Shown piece by piece: positions 59,625 through 64,000 of a stretch of 64,000 nucleotides of DNA (positions within the stretch are counted from its first letter, which is position 1; every line of letters starts with the position of its first letter). The notes under the pieces were generated by a model. The model had not been told where the DNA came from. It searched no databases and was given only the letters and a program-made list of their open reading frames with translations. Origin of the DNA: Pseudomonas syringae. Its GTDB lineage: Bacteria; Pseudomonadota; Gammaproteobacteria; Pseudomonadales; Pseudomonadaceae. The translations under genes and the position numbers were made by a program. The stretch covers positions 30,764 to 94,763 of the forward strand of contig NZ_JPQU01000031.1 of assembly GCF_000737245.1 (NCBI RefSeq), written 5' to 3'.

Positions 59625-60023
59625 TCAACGACATTTACGCAGCCGATCTAGGTCAGTGCCACCTTCTTCACTCAAGTTGATGCTGCCGTCGGCATTAAGG
59701 TAAATATCAGTGTTGGGCCACTTTGGTTTGATGCTGACGCAATGTCGTCCGTTACCTTCACGACTCCACCAGTCAAATACCATAAAAAAATTTTCATCCG
59801 GAAATAGGTGGCCTTTATCGAATGCCCCACCCCCAGGTGCCATTCGGCCTTTATATATCCGGTGTTGGACATTCCAGATATAGCTCATTTCTTCTTGCGC
59901 TTCTTTTGGGTAGTGAACTCTCACACTAGGTAGCGCGGCAGCCCACAGGATAAATGCTACTAAGGGTAATAAAGGAATTAGCCACCATTTGATGAGGCCA
60001 GCTTGCATTCTATCTACAATCAT
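59625..60023 (-). CDS. Membrane-anchored small protein, candidate immunity protein
   Basis: The 132-residue protein has one N-terminal hydrophobic helix (IKWWLIPLLPLVAFILWAAA) and a roughly 100-residue periplasm-facing domain with many Trp, Asp and Gly residues. I recognise no family. It begins 14 bp inside the end of the PAAR-toxin gene (GGAG nine bases upstream of the ATG), the classical effector-immunity arrangement. By position it should protect the cell from the toxin 44 domain. The low GC content matches the effector gene rather than flanking genes. Function is inferred from context only. Confidence 0.65.
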   Translation of the reverse strand: MIVDRMQAGLIKWWLIPLLPLVAFILWAAALPSVRVHYPKEAQEEMSYIWNVQHRIYKGRMAPGGGAFDKGHLFPDENFFMVFDWWSREGNGRHCVSIKPKWPNTDIYLNADGSINLSEEGGTDLDRLRKCR

Positions 60024-61059
60024 GTGTAGTAACTCCGTCTCCCCAGTTCTCTGGAGATACTGCCAATACCTCGTTCATGATTTGTTTTTTTGTTACGCCA
60101 CCATTCGGGGTCACATAGGCTATTTTGATACCGATGCTTATTGATACTCTATCCGCGACGTCATCCCAAGATCGCAAAGTCGTCCAGGGAGTTGCTGTGG
60201 GGCGGGGGCCAGGACGAATCCATTTTTCTTTCGGTTCTGTTGCTACCTCCTCTATCTTTCTGTAGGTGTCTGAAATTATCTGTTCAACCCCTGCGCCGTC
60301 CAACAAAATGCTTTCAGAAAGACCTGCAATAATTCCGACATATCCGTAATGGATATTCGACCAAATATCATAGTAGTAATCGTAATTGCCCTGCTTATGC
60401 CAGTAATCACCGTATCTGCTTTTAATTTTAGGCTTGTGATCCCAAGGTCGATCCTGCCCAACTCGCTCAGCCCATAACGCAAACGCTCTAGCTTGTTTAG
60501 CCAATGCAAAAGCGTGAAAGTCAGGTTGGCTACCCAGCCGTTTATAAAACGGCAGCGCCATATATTCCCGAGTTTCGGCCACCGGGTCGTAGCTGTTCAA
60601 CTCCTTCATTTCCAGCACTGAAGGGTGATTGATGTTGCGGTTCATCTCGTCGGCGATGTAGCTGGCGAGTTCTTCCATGCGGTCGGGGTGATCGCAGGAT
60701 CCAGGGCCTGCGAAACGAGCAGGTTTTTGCGCGGCAGGCTTGGGCTCTGCTCCCTGAGATGTTCGCGTCGTCGGACTGTCTTCAGCGATATAAGACGCGG
60801 TGGTTATAGACGGGATCAGTTGGGACCGGCATGGGCATCCGCTGACGCTGTCCAGCGTTCCTGCAACGCGTTTCCCGTCGCTGGTGAAGTGTGAAACACC
60901 GCCAAGAATCCTGTAGGTCTTGCCGTCCTTACCGCAGCTGACCCTATCGCCTTCGTGAGAATGTAGAAGGCCGTGCCATGTGATGCCGGTGTGGCCTTCT
61001 AGAACTTCCCCGCCACAGTAAGTTTTGTCACCTCGACAAATGAAATAACCTTTAGCCAT
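60010..61059 (-). CDS. PAAR-domain type VI effector with toxin 44 domain
   Basis: The 349-residue protein begins with a PAAR spike-tip domain (AKGYFICRGDKTYCGGEVLE, about residues 1-85), a Pro/Thr-rich linker (about 90-120) and a C-terminal region with the hallmark DIWSNIHYGYVGIIAGLSES and LLDGAGVEQI (near residues 230-260), the polymorphic toxin type 44 family. Such fusions are carried on the tip of the type VI secretion needle. The toxin's biochemical activity is not established. No other secretion-system gene is in the window, so this is an orphan effector cassette. Confidence 0.85.
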   Translation of the reverse strand: MAKGYFICRGDKTYCGGEVLEGHTGITWHGLLHSHEGDRVSCGKDGKTYRILGGVSHFTSDGKRVAGTLDSVSGCPCRSQLIPSITTASYIAEDSPTTRTSQGAEPKPAAQKPARFAGPGSCDHPDRMEELASYIADEMNRNINHPSVLEMKELNSYDPVAETREYMALPFYKRLGSQPDFHAFALAKQARAFALWAERVGQDRPWDHKPKIKSRYGDYWHKQGNYDYYYDIWSNIHYGYVGIIAGLSESILLDGAGVEQIISDTYRKIEEVATEPKEKWIRPGPRPTATPWTTLRSWDDVADRVSISIGIKIAYVTPNGGVTKKQIMNEVLAVSPENWGDGVTTHDCR

Positions 61060-61148
61060 TGCGTGTTCGATCCCTGCTTATTCACGCATCCATGCGGTTC
61101 TCAGATAGTTGCTACTCGTTAAAAAGTTGCAGCCATGGTGCGGACTGT

Positions 61149-61640
61149 TCACCCCACGAAAGACGGCAGAAAGTCCTCTGGCAGTGGGTGATCTTTACGC
61201 CCGACCATGAGGCAGGAGGACTGCGGGGTATTAATAATAGTGTCGCCGTTGTCCAGTCTGCTCCCTACCAACGCAACATCGCTGTTGCTTTCCCCGGCTC
61301 CGGTAACGATTTGAGCTGTGCTGCCATCGGGGTATTCAGCGTAGTCGCCCTTGTGCGCGGCATACACCTTTCGCCCGCCGTCCAAAGTGAAGGTCAGTGC
61401 AGAGTTCGCTGTTCGAATTACGCCGCCTTTGCTGGTTTCGCTACCTTCGGCAGCCACACGATAAATGCCGATCGCAGGATGTTGAGCAACGAAGGCCTGG
61501 CTCCGCCGAACCGCATCGATCGCGTCTGGGTGAAAACCGACGATTTGCTCTTCGGTGTAGTGCGATCGATCCAGGGTGCTTAGGTATTCCGGAGATGCTT
61601 CATTAGTGAAAAGAAAAGGTGAAGGTGTATTCGTTTCCAT
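61149..61640 (-). CDS. PAAR-like protein upstream of toxin 44 effector
   Basis: The 163-residue protein has a C-terminal PAAR-like stretch (SKGGVIRTANSALTFTLDGG, GDYAEYPDGSTAQIVTGAGE, VGSRLDNGDTIINTP) after an alpha-helical N-terminal region (SHYTEEQIVGFHPDAIDAVR). I start at the ATG at 61640 because the longer frame to 61763 begins with a low-complexity Pro/Phe stretch. It lies 89 bp upstream of the PAAR-toxin gene on the same strand, so it may help to load that effector or form its own spike tip. Confidence 0.65.
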   Translation of the reverse strand: METNTPSPFLFTNEASPEYLSTLDRSHYTEEQIVGFHPDAIDAVRRSQAFVAQHPAIGIYRVAAEGSETSKGGVIRTANSALTFTLDGGRKVYAAHKGDYAEYPDGSTAQIVTGAGESNSDVALVGSRLDNGDTIINTPQSSCLMVGRKDHPLPEDFLPSFVG

Positions 61641-62006
61641 GGTCAAGATCCAATATTTAATTGACGTGGGTTTACCGTCCTCAGCACTCCGACGAGTATT
61701 GAGGTATGGGTTTGGGGGAGGGAAATATGGGGGCGGAGGGAAGTGGAAAGCAGGGAAGTGCATGATGGAATTTGTCAGTTTTTTAGTTTAAAAAAGTAGT
61801 CTTTTTCCTACGGTCGTTGGTTGAATTCCTGTAGGGCTAATCTTGTTGGCGAGGTGTTAGTCCTCGGTAAGCAGTTATATCGTCTCGTGCAAGCGCGCTC
61901 CTACTGGGCCGTGGTTGCCTCGCCGCAGTGCTGTGTCAGGGCCATCTGATACAGGGCTGCGGCGCAAACGGGGTCCCGGAGATCGCCCGGCGAATTGCCC
62001 TTGCGT
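61641..62006. other. Non-coding gap with decayed REP fragment
   Basis: A single degraded REP arm, GTGCAAGCGCGCTCCTACTG (61888), is present without a partner. Poly-purine tracts lie near 61715-61750. No gene or terminator was recognised. Confidence 0.5.
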
Positions 62007-62741
62007 TCAATCCCCGGGCTTCGGCGTCCTTGCCAAACAATAAACATCTACCCGTTTTGCCCCGGCTTTGATCAAAAGCCGGGCGATGATGTCGGCGGTG
62101 GAGCCTGTGGTCAGGACGTCGTCCACCAGCGCTACATGTTTGTTTTTGATCTTCTCTTCATCCGTCAGTACGAACGCGCCGCGCAGGTTGCGTTTGCGGG
62201 CTTTGGCGTCGAGGCCTTGTTGGGTTGGGGTGTCCCGGGTGCGCAGTACGAGTCGGTTTTCGATAGGCAAATGGAGTTGGGAACCGAGCCAGTCGGCAAG
62301 CATCGCCGCCTGGTTGTAGCCGCGCTGGCGTTGGCGTTTGAGAGCCAATGGCACGGGGATAAGGAAGTCTGGACGGGACAGGTCTTCGTCGAAGCGGTGC
62401 TGCAGAAACTGCCCGAGCAGTTGCGCCATCAGGCGGCCCATGGGCCAGTTGCCCTGGTGTTTGAAGCGTGTGACCAGGCTGTCGATGGGGAATTGATACA
62501 GCCAGGGCGCGACTACTTCATCGAAGGCAGGGGGCTGACGTTCGCATTGCGCGCAGTTCAAGCCCGACATCGCCAACGGTAACGCACACTGCTGGCATTG
62601 TTCGCCGAGCCAGGGCAGCTCGGTTTCACAGGCGGTGCAGATCGGATAGGGCGCGTCGGTTGTTTCATCGCACAACAAGCAGGGTTGATTGTTTTTTAAC
62701 CAGATGTAAACCGCATGCGTTCTATGTGGTTGACAGCGCAT
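62007..62741 (-). CDS. comF: ComF family protein
   Basis: The 244-residue protein has an N-terminal double zinc ribbon (CLLC, CTAC, CQQC, CAQC, residues about 21-67) and a C-terminal phosphoribosyltransferase fold with LVDDVLTTGSTADI near residue 205. ComF proteins aid uptake of single-stranded DNA during transformation in competent bacteria, but most pseudomonads keep the gene with no proven role. It is divergent from bioB, as is usual. Confidence 0.92.
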   Translation of the reverse strand: MRCQPHRTHAVYIWLKNNQPCLLCDETTDAPYPICTACETELPWLGEQCQQCALPLAMSGLNCAQCERQPPAFDEVVAPWLYQFPIDSLVTRFKHQGNWPMGRLMAQLLGQFLQHRFDEDLSRPDFLIPVPLALKRQRQRGYNQAAMLADWLGSQLHLPIENRLVLRTRDTPTQQGLDAKARKRNLRGAFVLTDEEKIKNKHVALVDDVLTTGSTADIIARLLIKAGAKRVDVYCLARTPKPGD

Positions 62742-62875
62742 GGCTGTTCCTTAAATATATCGAAACCTAAATATGTTGAAACACTCGTAATGCGCCTGCT
62801 GCATTTAAGGCAGTGCAGCAGTGATCAGCCGCAGAACGCTGTGCAAAAAAACAGATTAAAACCGAGGACCGCCCG

Positions 62876-63931
62876 ATGAGCGCCAGCACTACCGCCACTT
62901 TGCGTCATGACTGGACTTTAGCCGAGGTCAGAGCGCTGTTCGTACAGCCTTTCAATGACCTGCTGTTTCAGGCGCAGACAGTGCACCGCGCTCATTTCGA
63001 TGCTAATCGGGTTCAGGTTTCGACCCTGCTTTCGATCAAGACCGGCGCCTGCCCGGAAGACTGCAAGTACTGCCCGCAGTCCGGCCACTACAACACCGGG
63101 CTGGAGAAGGAAAAGCTGCTGGAAGTGCAGAAGGTTCTGGAAGAAGCCGCTCGTGCCAAAGCGATCGGCTCGACGCGTTTCTGCATGGGCGCGGCCTGGA
63201 AGCATCCTTCGGCCAAAGACATGCCTTACGTGCTGGAAATGGTCAAAGGCGTGAAGGCGATGGGGCTGGAAACCTGCATGACGCTGGGGCGTCTGGATCA
63301 GGACCAGACCGAAGCGCTGGCGTCTGCCGGGCTGGATTATTACAACCACAACCTCGACACCTCGCCGGATTTCTACACCAGCATCATCACTACTCGCACC
63401 TACAGCGAGCGCTTGCAAACCCTGGCTTATGTCCGTGATTCGGGGATGAAGATCTGCTCCGGCGGCATTCTCGGCATGGGCGAGTCGCTGGATGACCGCG
63501 CCAATCTGCTGATCCAGCTGGCGAACCTGCCAGAGCATCCGGAATCGGTGCCGATCAACATGCTGGTCAAGGTCGCCGGTACGCCGCTGGAAAACGCTGA
63601 AGATATCGATCCGTTCGATTTCATCCGCATGCTTGCTGTGGCGCGGATTCTGATGCCGCAATCCCATGTGCGCCTGTCCGCTGGCCGCGAAGCCATGAAT
63701 GAACAGATGCAGGCCCTGGCGTTCTTTGCCGGTGCGAATTCGATTTTCTACGGCGACAAACTGCTGACCACCGCCAACCCGCAGGCCGACAAGGACATGC
63801 AGTTGTTCTCGCGTCTGGGCATCAAGCCGGAAGCCGGCCAGGAACACGCCGACGAGGTGCATCAGGCGGCTATCGAGCAGGCGCTGGTCGAGCAGAAAAG
63901 CAGCGCGCAGTTTTATAACGCAGTGGTTTGA
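62876..63931 (+). CDS. bioB: Biotin synthase
   Basis: The 351-residue radical SAM enzyme inserts sulphur into dethiobiotin, the last step of biotin synthesis. The 4Fe-4S motif CxxxCxxC is C59, C63, C66 ([17 protein letters not shown]). [18 protein letters not shown] and RLSAGRE segments of the second cluster region are intact. bioF and the rest of the operon would lie beyond the right edge. Confidence 0.97.
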   Translation: MSASTTATLRHDWTLAEVRALFVQPFNDLLFQAQTVHRAHFDANRVQVSTLLSIKTGACPEDCKYCPQSGHYNTGLEKEKLLEVQKVLEEAARAKAIGSTRFCMGAAWKHPSAKDMPYVLEMVKGVKAMGLETCMTLGRLDQDQTEALASAGLDYYNHNLDTSPDFYTSIITTRTYSERLQTLAYVRDSGMKICSGGILGMGESLDDRANLLIQLANLPEHPESVPINMLVKVAGTPLENAEDIDPFDFIRMLAVARILMPQSHVRLSAGREAMNEQMQALAFFAGANSIFYGDKLLTTANPQADKDMQLFSRLGIKPEAGQEHADEVHQAAIEQALVEQKSSAQFYNAVV

Positions 63932-63940
63932 TTCACAGCC

Positions 63941-64000
63941 CTGTTGGAGCGAGGCTTGCCCGTGAATGATTCAACGCGGTGTGCCTGACATACCGCGTCG
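63941..64000. repeat. REPIN cut by window end
   Basis: The left arm CTGTTGGAGCGAGGCTTGCC follows bioB by ten bases and the partner arm is outside the window. Confidence 0.7.

Noticed and set aside
60276..60894. Short frames on both strands inside the PAAR-toxin gene
   Set aside because: They are out of frame with a full-length effector having clear PAAR and toxin 44 motifs.

Overview
The window looks like chromosome from a plant- or soil-type Pseudomonas of the P. fluorescens group. The evidence is high GC, Pseudomonas-type gene blocks (glyA-soxBDAG-purU-fdhA, gbcA/gbcB, opgGH, DUF294/exonuclease pair) and about twenty intergenic REP/REPIN elements built on arms such as GTGGGAGC...GCTCCCAC. 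No tRNA, rRNA, CRISPR array, transposase or prophage was seen. About 46 protein genes are supported.

Layout. 0-13 kb: DUF3999 membrane protein, glycogen phosphorylase, proline iminopeptidase, D-aminoacyl-tRNA deacylase, the periplasmic glucan genes opgG-opgH (8-bp overlap), a retropepsin-like protease, an acyltransferase and a DUF2780 protein. 13.3-14.4 kb: an orphan RHS-core toxin-like gene. 14.5-23.5 kb (minus strand): one-carbon block glyA-soxB-soxD-soxA-soxG-purU-fdhA. 23.9-33 kb: alanine-type aminotransferase, TraX-like membrane protein, threonine aldolase, a zapA pair, a chemoreceptor, and the divergent glycine betaine monooxygenase genes gbcB and gbcA. 33.0-41.5 kb (accessory): four exact-length tandem copies of a 113-bp REPIN unit, a lux-box-like palindrome, a 2363-residue exported repeat protein with a PI-PLC X-type domain, then a 550-bp non-coding cluster of DnaA-box-like sites. 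41.5-50.4 kb: DEDDh exonuclease, DUF294 signalling protein, receiver protein, malate synthase G, GcvR-like ACT protein, RarD and an SrkA-like kinase. 50.6-56.3 kb: LacI-type regulator, a four-gene ABC importer and a GpdQ-like phosphodiesterase. 56.5-59.5 kb: PhoX phosphatase, ModE and a small DUF3077-like protein. 59.6-61.7 kb (lower GC, accessory): a PAAR-like protein, a PAAR-toxin 44 effector and a candidate membrane-anchored immunity protein. 62-64 kb: comF and bioB.

How the genes work together. GbcAB demethylates glycine betaine, SoxBDAG oxidises sarcosine to glycine, GlyA links glycine to serine and folate one-carbon units, and PurU and FdhA handle the formyl-folate and formaldehyde produced. 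Threonine aldolase, the GcvR-like protein and malate synthase touch the same glycine/C2 metabolism. The ABC importer, the phosphodiesterase and PhoX suggest scavenging of organic phosphate.

The most unusual locus is the giant protein at 33680-40771. It has about 28 repeats of about 63 residues, of which 1-7 and 8-14 look like a duplicated seven-repeat block, followed by a PLC-X catalytic domain and two duplicated Cys-containing modules. It shares a lux-box-like upstream palindrome with the orphan RHS gene.
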